DNA of 64,000 nt from Mangrovimonas futianensis (GCF_021245805.1 NZ_JAJJNF010000004.1:346777-410776), one strand, 5' to 3'. Shown: positions 36,243 to 43,637, counted from the first letter of the stretch. Numbers and translations: made by a program. The notes: generated from the sequence alone by a model not told the origin.

Positions 36243-38365
36243 TGTCTGTTTTAAAATACATTACACAATTAACCAATCTTCCAGAAGTTTCGGTTAAAAA
36301 TACGATTTCCCTTTTAGAAGAAGATTGCACGATTCCCTTTATATCAAGGTACAGGAAAGAACGTACAGGAAATTTAGATGAAGTTCAAATTGCTGACATT
36401 GTCAAATTCAAAGAGCAGTTTGAGACTTTAGAAAAAAGGAAGGAGACCATTTTAAAAGCTCTAATAGAGCAAGAAGTCCTAACTCCTGAATTGGAGCAGA
36501 AAATTAAACAATCTGAAGACCTTACCACTCTGGAGGACCTTTATCTTCCGTATAAAAAAAGTAGAAAAACCAAAGCTGAGAAAGCCAGACAAAACGGTTT
36601 AGAGCCCCTAGCTAAAATGATTATGGCCCAAAACACCCATGATCTGGACTATACGGCTCAGAAATTTGTAAACGGAGATATCCAAGATGTGGAAGAAGCC
36701 TTGGAAGGTGCCCGACATATTATTGCCGAATGGGTAAACGAACGAACCGGTTTTCGAAATCAAATCCGGTATCAATTAGAGCGGTTTGCCAGCATTACAA
36801 CCAAGGTTATTAAATCTAAAAAAGAAGACGAAAACGCACAGAAGTTTAGAGATTACTTTGATTGGAATGAGTCCTTAAGTCGTATTCCATCCCATCGGTT
36901 ACTGGCTATTTTAAGAGCAGAATCAGAAGGCTTTATTAGAATAAAAATTGAGATAGATGATGAGCGGGTTTTGGATAACATGGAAAGCCGATTGATCAAA
37001 TCAAAAGGGGATTGTTCGCAACAAATTGAATTGGCCATTGCTGACGCCTACAAGCGCCTATTATTCCCATCGTTATCAAATGAAGCACTTCAAAATGCGA
37101 AAGCCAAAGCTGATGATGCTGCCATTACCGTCTTTGCCAAAAACTTAAAGCAATTATTATTGGGGTCACCGCTAGGTGAAAAACGGGTTTTGGCTATAGA
37201 TCCTGGGTTCAGGACCGGATGTAAAATTGTGTGTTTGGACGAACAGGGTAATTTGAAACATAATGAGACCATTTACCCCCATCCGCCCAAAAACGATTTT
37301 ACAGGAGCCATCAAAAAAATAAGCACGCTCTCTGAAGCTTACAGAATTGAAGCCATTGCCATTGGAAATGGTACGGCTTCACGAGAAACCGAAAGTCTTA
37401 TTAGAAAAATTAGGTTTAAAAATGACATGCAAGTTTTTGTAGTAAGTGAAGCCGGAGCAAGTATATATTCGGCATCAAAAATTGCAAGGGACGAATTTCC
37501 AAATTACGATGTTACCGTAAGAGGAGCCGTTTCCATTGGTCGTCGCCTTCAGGATCCATTGGCTGAATTGGTTAAAATTGAGCCTAAAAGCATTGGCGTT
37601 GGTCAATACCAACATGATGTAGATCAAACCAAATTAAAACAGGAACTAGATCGCGTAGTAGAGAGTTGTGTAAACGCCGTTGGGGTAAATATCAATACCG
37701 CCAGTAAATCCTTATTGAGTTATGTCTCAGGAATTGGCGAAAAAATGGCTGAAAACATTGTGAATTACCGTTCTGAAAAAGGAGCCTTTTCAAGCAGAAA
37801 AGATATTTTGAATGTCCCTCGATTGGGAAATAAAGTCTTTGAACAAGGCGCTGGATTTTTAAGAATCAAGGATGGTGATAATCCGCTGGACGATTCTTCA
37901 GTACACCCAGAAAGTTATGGGATTGTTGAACAAATGGCCAAGGATTTAAATAAAACGGTCAAAGATTTGATAGGAAACACAGCCTTAATCAAACAGATTA
38001 TACTCAAGAACTATATCAAAAAAGACATTGGTTTACCTACCCTAGAAGACATTGTAAAAGAATTGGAAAAACCAGGTTTAGACATTCGTGAAGAAGCTAA
38101 AGTCTTTACCTTTAATCAAAATATCAAAACCATTGATGATCTACAGGATGGTCAGCTACTACCGGGAATTGTTAATAATGTAACCAATTTTGGTGCCTTT
38201 GTGGATATCGGCATTAAGGAAAGTGGTCTTATTCATATTTCCAATCTTTCTGATGGGTATGTAAGTGATGTGAATGAATATGTGCACCTTCATCAACAAG
38301 TCATTGTCAAGGTTTTGGAGGTTGATAAATCAAGAAAACGTATTCAACTAAAATTGCATAAATAA
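36242..38365 (+). CDS. tex: Tex family RNA-binding transcription accessory protein
   Basis: 707 residues. N-terminal Tex helical region, YqgF-like domain (VLAIDPGFRTGCKIV, about 322-336), helix-hairpin-helix repeats (NINTASKSLLSYVSGIGEKMA), and a C-terminal S1 domain (LLPGIVNNVTNFGAFVDIGI). It binds nucleic acid and influences transcription; mechanism in Bacteroidota unknown. Start overlaps the methyltransferase stop by one base. Confidence 0.95.
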   Translation: MSVLKYITQLTNLPEVSVKNTISLLEEDCTIPFISRYRKERTGNLDEVQIADIVKFKEQFETLEKRKETILKALIEQEVLTPELEQKIKQSEDLTTLEDLYLPYKKSRKTKAEKARQNGLEPLAKMIMAQNTHDLDYTAQKFVNGDIQDVEEALEGARHIIAEWVNERTGFRNQIRYQLERFASITTKVIKSKKEDENAQKFRDYFDWNESLSRIPSHRLLAILRAESEGFIRIKIEIDDERVLDNMESRLIKSKGDCSQQIELAIADAYKRLLFPSLSNEALQNAKAKADDAAITVFAKNLKQLLLGSPLGEKRVLAIDPGFRTGCKIVCLDEQGNLKHNETIYPHPPKNDFTGAIKKISTLSEAYRIEAIAIGNGTASRETESLIRKIRFKNDMQVFVVSEAGASIYSASKIARDEFPNYDVTVRGAVSIGRRLQDPLAELVKIEPKSIGVGQYQHDVDQTKLKQELDRVVESCVNAVGVNINTASKSLLSYVSGIGEKMAENIVNYRSEKGAFSSRKDILNVPRLGNKVFEQGAGFLRIKDGDNPLDDSSVHPESYGIVEQMAKDLNKTVKDLIGNTALIKQIILKNYIKKDIGLPTLEDIVKELEKPGLDIREEAKVFTFNQNIKTIDDLQDGQLLPGIVNNVTNFGAFVDIGIKESGLIHISNLSDGYVSDVNEYVHLHQQVIVKVLEVDKSRKRIQLKLHK

Positions 38366-38368
38366 GGC

Positions 38369-39274
38369 ATGTTAAAAATTGCTTATCATCCTATTTATAA
38401 GCATCCTTTACCTAAAGGCCACCGGTTTCCTATGGAGAAATATGAATGGCTTCCCGAGCAATTATTACATGAAGGCACCTGTACCCCAGACAATTTTTTT
38501 GAGCCTTCAGACTTGGAAAACCATAATCCAATTTTAGCGGTTCACGATGCCGAATATTTCTATGATTTATTGAATGTTACCTTAGACCAACGAGCTGCGA
38601 GAAAAATAGGCTTCCCTTTAAGTCGAACCTTGGTACAAAGGGAAATCATGATAGCGGACGGCACCATTAAGGCCAGTCAATTTGCTTTAAATCATGGAGT
38701 AGCCATGAATATTGCTGGAGGAACACATCATGCTTATTCTAATCGAGGAGAAGCCTTTTGTCTACTCAACGACCAAGCCATTGGCGCACAATATTTATTG
38801 AATCATCAATTGGCAAAACGGATTTTGATCGTTGATTTGGATGTACACCAAGGTAACGGTACAGCCGAAATATTCCAGAATGAACCAAGGGTCTTTACCT
38901 TCTCCATGCATGGAAAAAACAATTATCCATTTAAAAAAGAACGGAGCGATTTGGATATTGAATTGGAGAATCAGACAGGTGATAAAGCGTACCTGAACAT
39001 ACTCAAGCAAACCCTTCCCCAACTCATTGAAAACCATCAACCCGATTTTATATTTTATTTGTCTGGAGTCGATATTATAGCTTCCGACAAACTAGGTAAA
39101 TTAGGCATAAGCCTTGAAGGTTGTAAAGCAAGAGATCGATTTGTTTTGGAAACCTGCAAACAATATCAACTTCCGGTGATGTGCAGTATGGGAGGCGGTT
39201 ATTCTCCTGATATTAAAATCATTGTAGAGGCTCATGCCAACACCTACAGGTTAGCTCAAGAACTCTTTTTTTAG
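38369..39274 (+). CDS. Histone deacetylase superfamily protein
   Basis: 301 residues. Conserved GGTHHAYSNRGEAFCLLND (His pair and Asp side) and ILIVDLDVHQGNGTAEIF (Zn ligands Asp and His), with FYLSGVDIIASDKLG supplying the second metal Asp region. Bacterial members deacetylate small molecules such as acetylpolyamines or acetoin. Three bases after tex, end of the metG operon. Confidence 0.92.
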   Translation: MLKIAYHPIYKHPLPKGHRFPMEKYEWLPEQLLHEGTCTPDNFFEPSDLENHNPILAVHDAEYFYDLLNVTLDQRAARKIGFPLSRTLVQREIMIADGTIKASQFALNHGVAMNIAGGTHHAYSNRGEAFCLLNDQAIGAQYLLNHQLAKRILIVDLDVHQGNGTAEIFQNEPRVFTFSMHGKNNYPFKKERSDLDIELENQTGDKAYLNILKQTLPQLIENHQPDFIFYLSGVDIIASDKLGKLGISLEGCKARDRFVLETCKQYQLPVMCSMGGGYSPDIKIIVEAHANTYRLAQELFF

Positions 39275-39344
39275 CTTTTAATTTAAATTTATTCTAACAA
39301 TTTGGGGCATAAAAATTATGTAACTTTACTTAAAACAAGATGAT

Positions 39345-39863
39345 ATGCTTACTAAAAACATAGAAAAGGCCCTAAACAATCAAATTAAAATTGAAGCAGA
39401 ATCCTCACAAATATATTTGGCAATGGCATGTTGGGCCGAGGTAAAAGGTTTGGAAGGAGTTGCTGGTTTTATGTATAAACAATCTGATGAAGAGCGCGAA
39501 CACATGCTTAAGTTAGTAAGGTTTGTCAACGAAAGAGGTGGTCATGCACAAATTTCTGCCTTAAAGGCTCCAAACGTAACTTTTAATTCTTTTAAGGAAA
39601 TGTTTGAAAAACTGTTTGAACATGAAGTTTTTGTATCTGAAAGCATCAACGAACTTGTTCATATCACCCTTCAGGAAAAAGACTATTCCACGCATAACTT
39701 TTTACAATGGTATGTTTCTGAACAAATAGAGGAAGAAGCCATGGCGCGAACTATTTTAGATAAGATCAACATGATTGGAAATGATAAAGGTGGTTTGTAT
39801 TTATTTGACCGAGACATTCAACAATTAACAGTGAGTTCAGCATCTTCCACATCACCTGAATAA
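39345..39863 (+). CDS. ftnA: Non-heme ferritin
   Basis: 172 residues, four-helix bundle. Ferroxidase residues are visible in IEAESSQIYLAMACWAE and SDEEREHMLKLVRFVNERGG, with the third in VSEQIEEEAMAR. Stores iron as a 24-mer. TAACTTTA with a TTG 16 bp upstream (39301-39330 area) is a plausible promoter. Confidence 0.95.
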   Translation: MLTKNIEKALNNQIKIEAESSQIYLAMACWAEVKGLEGVAGFMYKQSDEEREHMLKLVRFVNERGGHAQISALKAPNVTFNSFKEMFEKLFEHEVFVSESINELVHITLQEKDYSTHNFLQWYVSEQIEEEAMARTILDKINMIGNDKGGLYLFDRDIQQLTVSSASSTSPE

Positions 39864-39903
39864 ATTTAACATTTAAATTTATTTAGATTTAATCAAAATA
39901 AAT

Positions 39904-39911
39904 TAGATTTG
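39904..39911 (+). promoter_or_regulatory. -7 promoter element of the 39938 small gene
   Basis: TAGATTTG fits TAnnTTTG and lies 26 bp before the GTG start. No TTG at the -33 distance is evident. Confidence 0.4.
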
Positions 39912-39937
39912 CCTCGGAATTAATCATTTGCATTATT

Positions 39938-40111
39938 GTGGGGAAAAAGAAGGAGAAGAAAAAGCAGAAAAAAGCGCTCAAAAAACTTCATGAAGCTGGT
40001 ATTATTAATGCCAACAAAGTAAAGAGCAAATGTTGTGAAAAATATAAAAAAGGAGAAAAGAAAAGGTGCTCGAAATGCCCCTGTTTTGATCTCTTAAAAA
40101 ATGTCGCATAA
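39938..40111 (+). CDS. Small Lys-rich protein with clustered cysteines, 57 residues
   Basis: A GTG at 39938 opens a 57-codon frame: a very basic N-terminal helix (MGKKKEKKKQKKALKKLHEA), then KSKCCEKYKKGEKKRCSKCP and CFDL. The pattern CC-x10-C-x2-C-x-C could bind zinc or iron-sulfur; the basic arm could bind nucleic acid. It lies 74 bp downstream of ferritin, with its own -7 element and a terminator. Family not recognised with certainty. The frame ends exactly before the terminator, supporting a real gene. Confidence 0.65.
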   Translation: MGKKKEKKKQKKALKKLHEAGIINANKVKSKCCEKYKKGEKKRCSKCPCFDLLKNVA

Positions 40112-40114
40112 ATT

Positions 40115-40146
40115 AAAAGAGCCTTAGAAAATTCTAAGGCTCTTTT
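40115..40146. terminator. Bidirectional terminator between the 39938 gene and the slipin gene
   Basis: AAAAGAGCCTTAGAA and its perfect complement (40132-40146) flank a 2-nt centre; T runs on both strands. Confidence 0.92.
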
Positions 40147-40156
40147 CTTTGAACAC

Positions 40157-41260
40157 CTACTTTCCTGAAAAGATTTCCTTCAACTGGGTAACCACATTTC
40201 CATTTCCAGATACTGTGATTTCACCAATCTTATCGGCAATCTTTTCAACGTATTCCATCTCCTTTAACTTGAACAACATCTCGTTCTCTTCCATCAATTT
40301 CGCTGTGTTGAGCAAGCTTCGGGTTGCAGCAGTTTCTTCACGCCTTGTAATAACATTGGCTTGCGCTTTCTTTTGTGCAACCAATACTTGGTTCATGATA
40401 TCCTTCATATCACCTGTCAGAATCACATCCCTGATACCACAGTTCAAAAGCATAACACCTAGTTTGGCCGCATCTGATTTAACACTCTCAAAAACAGCTT
40501 TCGCAATATTCTCTTTGCGTTCTAAAAGTTCATCCAAGGTGTAAGCACCTACATAAGCTCTCAACGCCAACTGCATAATCACATACAATTGCTTTTCATA
40601 ATCTTTGTTTTCCAACAAGGCCTTTTCTACATCTTTAACTTTATACTGTGTATAAAAGTTAATACGGATGGCTGCCTTGTCTTTGGTCAACAATTCCTGA
40701 CCAGAAACTTCCAATTGTAATTGACGCATATCGACTTTGGCAATTTTGATTGAGGTGTCGTTCCTCCAGAATCTATAAGTACCACCCGCAAGTGTCTTTA
40801 CATATTCATCATCTACCAAAAGCACTGCTTTTTCATAGGCCGCTACATCAAATGTTCTAATGTATTTGTTTACCTCTAAATTGCTGAACAAAGCCTTATC
40901 TATCTTTTCTGTGATATAGATCTTGCTCAAATCGGCACGTACAAATTCACGTTCAATCAAACCTTTCCAGTACACATAACGTCCTGCTGCATGAAGGGTT
41001 TTGAAATTTCCGTTTTCATAAACTAGCACCAATTCGCCATCTTTAACTTCTACTACTTCCAAAAGCGCCTCCAAAGTCTTGTCTTTAAGTAAGATTTCGA
41101 GTGCTATTGGAGCAGAAAAGATACTAGCCAGGTTATATACAACCACTTGCTGTCTAAATCCTACCCAATGGGTTCCCTGAGTGATTACACGAAGATAATC
41201 ACCATTTTTAAAAACCAAACCTACCTTACCGGCATTGATTCTTACTCGTTTCATGTTCAT
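40157..41260 (-). CDS. SPFH/Band-7 (slipin-type) protein with triplicated N-terminal beta repeats
   Basis: 367 residues. Three similar segments precede the SPFH core: about 11-35 (GLVFKNGDYLRVITQGTHW), 74-100 (LVLVYENGNFKTLHAAGRYV) and 142-167 (AVLLVDDEYVKTLAGGTYRF), spaced ~65 residues. The Band-7 domain follows (about 165-330, VDMRQLQLEVSGQELLTKD ... YVGAYTLDELLERKENIA) and a coiled coil (KKAQANVITRREETAATRSLL). No membrane helix is evident. SPFH proteins form ring or cage scaffolds. Published surveys of RNA-repair operons name SPFH/Band-7 modules as cofactors paired with a tRNA-like RNA; here ~1 kb of tRNA-like sequence lies directly upstream on the same strand. ATG at 41260; a second ATG at 41254. 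Confidence 0.85.
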   Translation of the reverse strand: MNMKRVRINAGKVGLVFKNGDYLRVITQGTHWVGFRQQVVVYNLASIFSAPIALEILLKDKTLEALLEVVEVKDGELVLVYENGNFKTLHAAGRYVYWKGLIEREFVRADLSKIYITEKIDKALFSNLEVNKYIRTFDVAAYEKAVLLVDDEYVKTLAGGTYRFWRNDTSIKIAKVDMRQLQLEVSGQELLTKDKAAIRINFYTQYKVKDVEKALLENKDYEKQLYVIMQLALRAYVGAYTLDELLERKENIAKAVFESVKSDAAKLGVMLLNCGIRDVILTGDMKDIMNQVLVAQKKAQANVITRREETAATRSLLNTAKLMEENEMLFKLKEMEYVEKIADKIGEITVSGNGNVVTQLKEIFSGK

Positions 41261-41619
41261 TCATTTTTAAATTAAACAACTGATTTTGACAAATCCCGTA
41301 ACGGAGGCTGTCCACTTCAATCTCACGTTGAAGTTTATTTTCAATTCATTTTTTCTTTTTTTAAAAACAGTAGATAGCAAATCATCTATCGGGCACGGAA
41401 TAAAAAGTGGGTACACGGTTGGAAGTTCGTTTTTCGGCATTGGGAAATTTCAAACATTCCAAAAAGAATGGTTTCTATTTCTGAACACCTTAAAGGAACA
41501 ACCACTCGGAGTAACCTATCCAATTATTCAAAGTACATTCAAGATTGCTTGTTAACCCTAAAGTTTTAAAGCCAACTTGCCATCTACCTTTTTTGGTTAT
41601 CAGTTTTACAAGATGATAA

Positions 41620-41744
41620 GCTTTGGTGTTGATGGATTATAAGTCCATAAACTACATTAAAAGTGTAGTGCTCTGCCGTTGAGCTACAAAAGCCATGGAT
41701 GTCTCCAAGCTTAAGACCGGACTCGAACCGGCACCCTCTAAAGA
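41620..41744 (-). ncRNA. tRNA-like unit with Lys(UUU)-type anticodon arm
   Basis: Minus strand order: T-arm GCCGG-TTCGAGT-CCGGT (41732-41716), acceptor strand CTTAAGC, 15-nt linker, acceptor strand GCTTTTG (5 of 7 pairs), TA, D-arm GCTC-AACGGCA-GAGC, A, then a perfect anticodon arm CTACA-CTTTTAA-TGTAG (41668-41652) whose loop reads UUU with U33, then a T-stem-like ATGGA-CTTATAA-TCCAT. The last T-loop lacks TTCR, so this is not a normal tRNA-Lys. AAAGC at 41620-41624 can alternatively pair with GCTTT of the same unit. Confidence 0.7.
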
Positions 41745-41836
41745 GCTAATGTTCTAACCAGACTGAACTACGGAGCCATTTTAAAATATCTTTGTGGCTC
41801 CGGTGGGATTCGAACCCACGACCTATAGCGTGTCAA
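41745..41836 (-). ncRNA. Circularly permuted tRNA-like unit (3' half before 5' half)
   Basis: Minus strand: anticodon-loop remnant TTGACAC, GCTAT, AGGTC, canonical T-arm GTGGG-TTCGAAT-CCCAC, CGGAGCC; an 18-nt linker (41778-41795); then GGCTCCG, TA, D-arm GTTC-AGTCTGGTTA-GAAC, A, TTAGC. The acceptor strands match 7 of 7 across the linker, and TTAGC/GCTAT match 4 of 5, so the two halves rebuild every standard tRNA element when joined at the anticodon. Neither half has a matching acceptor partner in the normal order. Confidence 0.7.
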
Positions 41837-41872
41837 CTATTTTTTGGTTAATAGTCAAAACCTCCAAGTCTG

Positions 41873-41940
41873 GTTGGATATAAAAGAGTCATACGAAACC
41901 GCAACCTTCTATACAATAGTGCCATACAGAAACACCCAAC
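41873..41940 (-). ncRNA. Degenerate tRNA-sized stem-loop unit
   Basis: GTTGG at 41940-41936 pairs with CCAAC at 41877-41873, enclosing a 7-bp hairpin (TTCTGTA/TATAGAA) and a T-arm-like segment with GGTTTCGTA. The 68-nt size and the order recall a tRNA, but no complete D-arm or T-stem can be drawn. Confidence 0.4.
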
Positions 41941-42000
41941 AAGACCAGCTTGATATTATTTCCTGCGTAGGCAGGAAGTTTTTCAATGAACTATTCATTT

Positions 42001-42074
42001 AAGGAACATACAGGAATTGAACCCGCCACTTTCCGAGAGACAGGCGGGTGCTCTACCTTTTGAACTACAGTCCT
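42001..42074 (-). ncRNA. Asp-like tRNA-like unit
   Basis: AGGACTG, TA, D-arm GTTC-AAAAGGTA-GAGC, A, an anticodon region CCCGC-CTGTCTC-TCGGA (loop reads GUC, with only 3 solid pairs), then T-arm GCGGG-TTCAATT-CCTGT with two G-U pairs, and ATGTTCC. The D-loop is short. CCCGCC can alternatively pair fully with GGCGGG, breaking the cloverleaf. Looks like a diverged tRNA-Asp. Confidence 0.6.
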
Positions 42075-42302
42075 ATTTTTAGTGTGGGAATTGAAGGATT
42101 AGTTCGCAAGTCTTCTATCTATTTTCCAATCGTGCTCATGAATGCTTTGCATTTCGAACCTCCTAAGCAAAATGCAACAAGTTTTAACTCAAAATCAATA
42201 TTTAATATTATTGATTCGCTGAATGCATAAATGCATTTGAGACAGTTTCAGCTCTCCAACGCTGACGTATTCCCGAGAATTCCCCAGCACTTAGGCCGGG
42301 GA

Positions 42303-42893
42303 TTACAACAAGCCGTTTAGTCTATTTTTAAACCAACCGTTTGAAGCTTCTTTTTCCTTTTCTAACTCTTTTTTCTCTTCATTTTCTTTAACACGCTCTT
42401 TATTATTTCTCTCCTTTCTTTTTTTATCTACACGTGTTAAAACGTCATCTACATAGTAAGAAAAATCATTATTCATGCTTAGTTGCTTCGCTTCTTTCAA
42501 AGCATCTTGAGCAGCTTCATAGTCTTCTTGAGCTTCCATGATATAGCCTTGATACAAGGCTATTAATGCTCTATCAATACCTTTAACGTCTTTAGCATAA
42601 TCAATCACTTTTTGAGCCACATCATAATCATGGTTGTTAATTAAAACCATGATGTAATCAGGGTATACATAAGATGCTTCTATATTGATTGCGATAGCCT
42701 TTTCAAAATAACTTTTGGTTATCTCATAGTCATTTAATTGCTCACTGTAAACTTTACCCATTAGGTGTAACCCTCGTACATTTTCTGGATCATAGGCCAG
42801 TGCATAATTTAAAGCCTCCACTGCTTTCTCCAATTCATAGGGATAATTCTCTATGGCTCGAAACAGATACATGTTATTTAAATTTGTTTCCAT
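42303..42893 (-). CDS. TPR protein with charged C-terminal tail
   Basis: 196 residues from ATG 42893, preceded by AAAGAAA; the longer frame to 42926 is less likely. Three or four TPR-like helix pairs (ELEKAVEALNYALAYDPENV, YEITKSYFEKAIAINIEASY, YDVAQKVIDYAKDVKGIDRA, YEAAQDALKEAKQLS), then a Lys/Glu-rich tail (KKRKERNNKERVKENEEKK) and WFKNRLNGLL. No signal peptide, so cytoplasmic. It is first in the minus-strand unit TPR – tRNA-like array – slipin. Role as RNA- or slipin-binding adaptor is inference. Confidence 0.8.
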   Translation of the reverse strand: METNLNNMYLFRAIENYPYELEKAVEALNYALAYDPENVRGLHLMGKVYSEQLNDYEITKSYFEKAIAINIEASYVYPDYIMVLINNHDYDVAQKVIDYAKDVKGIDRALIALYQGYIMEAQEDYEAAQDALKEAKQLSMNNDFSYYVDDVLTRVDKKRKERNNKERVKENEEKKELEKEKEASNGWFKNRLNGLL

Positions 42894-42927
42894 TTTCTTT
42901 AGTTTTAATAATAAATACTTCTGCAAG

Positions 42928-43013
42928 CTTACAGTACAAATACTGTAAGGTACTTACTGTTTGGATAGTTGTATCCTAAAATGAATGCGTAGGAAATCAA
43001 TCCGAAACAGTAA
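42928..43013 (-). promoter_or_regulatory. Structured 5' leader of the TPR/slipin unit
   Basis: Two strong hairpins lie just before the TPR start: CTTACAGTA-CAAA-TACTGTAAG (42928-42949, 9 bp) and a long one closed by TTACTGTTT/AAACAGTAA (42954-43013) with inner GGAT/ATCC and TCCTA/TAGGA pairs. Both contain ACAGTA/TACTGT, so strands can exchange partners. A third, GCTTCGG/CCGAAGC, is at 43022-43064. The remaining sequence to 43175 shows no ORF. Confidence 0.6.
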
Positions 43014-43182
43014 TTCTATTTGCTTCGGATCTCTTGTGGAAAGTTCTACAGAAAATACCGAAGCCAACTGAATGATCCATGATCACCCTTTTGTATTGTA
43101 ATTGCTATAAGCTTTAACATGGCTTCTTAAGTTTTTATAAATATTATTTCTTTTGACAGTTTGTTTATTGAAAACTGCGGTG

Positions 43183-43212
43183 CAAAGATGAAAACAAATT
43201 TTTAAAATCCAA
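43183..43212 (-). promoter_or_regulatory. Promoter of the TPR/tRNA-like/slipin unit
   Basis: On the minus strand TTG (43212-43210), 19-nt spacer, CATCTTTG (43190-43183): one base off TAnnTTTG with the ideal spacing. Transcription would start near 43175, giving a ~280-nt leader. Confidence 0.55.
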
Positions 43213-43400
43213 ACAATTTTTTGATTTTAATTTACTGATTATCAATGTTTTATATTGCTTTTAGACATAGTTATTCCTGTCCGCTTATGGCAGATATTTA
43301 GAGCTTACCGGCAACATACTGTCTCTCAATTGCTTACTCTTCAATTGCTGTATTCTTACTTTTTAAAATCTTGTTCCAAATTCTTCAAAAATTTTTTCAT

Positions 43401-43430
43401 AAAAAAAGCGCCCAATACCTTGGACGCTTC
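43401..43430 (-). terminator. Terminator downstream of ppc
   Basis: Minus strand AAGCGTCCAA, GGTA, TTGGGCGCTT then T7; stem of 10 bp with one G-U. It lies about 210 bp after the ppc stop. The stretch between (43431-43637) holds a GCTGTA/TACAGC hairpin and a longer TTTGTGG/CCACAAA hairpin but no gene; 43213-43400 shows nothing convincing. Confidence 0.85.
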
Positions 43431-43637
43431 TAAATCTATATATGTTTCTAACTTAAGTCAATAAAAAAATCAGTTTGAAATAGATACATAACGCCCTTTT
43501 CTTTGTGGATTACTTGATTCAATCCCACAAAAATCACACTGCTGTAAATACAGCGGTCCAGTTGCTTTATGTATACTTAAATTTCTCATTAGTTCTGCAA
43601 ATATCATAAAAATCAGGATACTTACAAATTTATCTTT

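Larger units (their letters stand above)
41261..42302 (-). ncRNA. Tandem tRNA-like array between the TPR and slipin genes
   Basis: This 1042-bp gene-free gap on the slipin strand contains successive D-arm, anticodon-arm and T-arm matches (units listed separately), joined by strong hairpins: TTCCTGC/GCAGGAA (41960-41977), AATCAATA/TATTGATT near 42191-42214, TTGCATTT/AAATGCAA near 42149-42178, and a 7-bp stem with 7-nt loop, ACTTCAA/TTGAAGT (41314-41334), close to the slipin start. It should be transcribed from the promoter at 43183-43212. None of the units is a standard tRNA gene: acceptor stems are shifted, T-loops altered or anticodon arms deformed. A structured, processed RNA is inferred. 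Confidence 0.7.

Noticed and set aside
41286..41555. Plus-strand ORF of 89 codons upstream of slipin
   Set aside because: Antisense to the structured leader of the slipin gene; no start-site context and biased composition. Taken as a chance frame.
41620..42074. Annotating ordinary tRNA-Lys, tRNA-Asp and tRNA-Val genes
   Set aside because: Acceptor stems, T-loops or anticodon arms are incompatible with normal tRNAs in the usual register, so they are listed as tRNA-like RNA.
42048..42230. Plus-strand ORF of 60 codons
   Set aside because: It runs antisense across the Asp-like tRNA-like unit and AT-rich hairpins; no protein features.
40157..43212. Complete RNA-repair operon
   Set aside because: No RtcB, ATP-grasp ligase, PNKP or TROVE gene is found in or next to the locus within this window.
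43255..43464. Plus-strand ORF of 69 codons
   Set aside because: It spans the minus-strand terminator at 43401 and has no conserved-looking segment.
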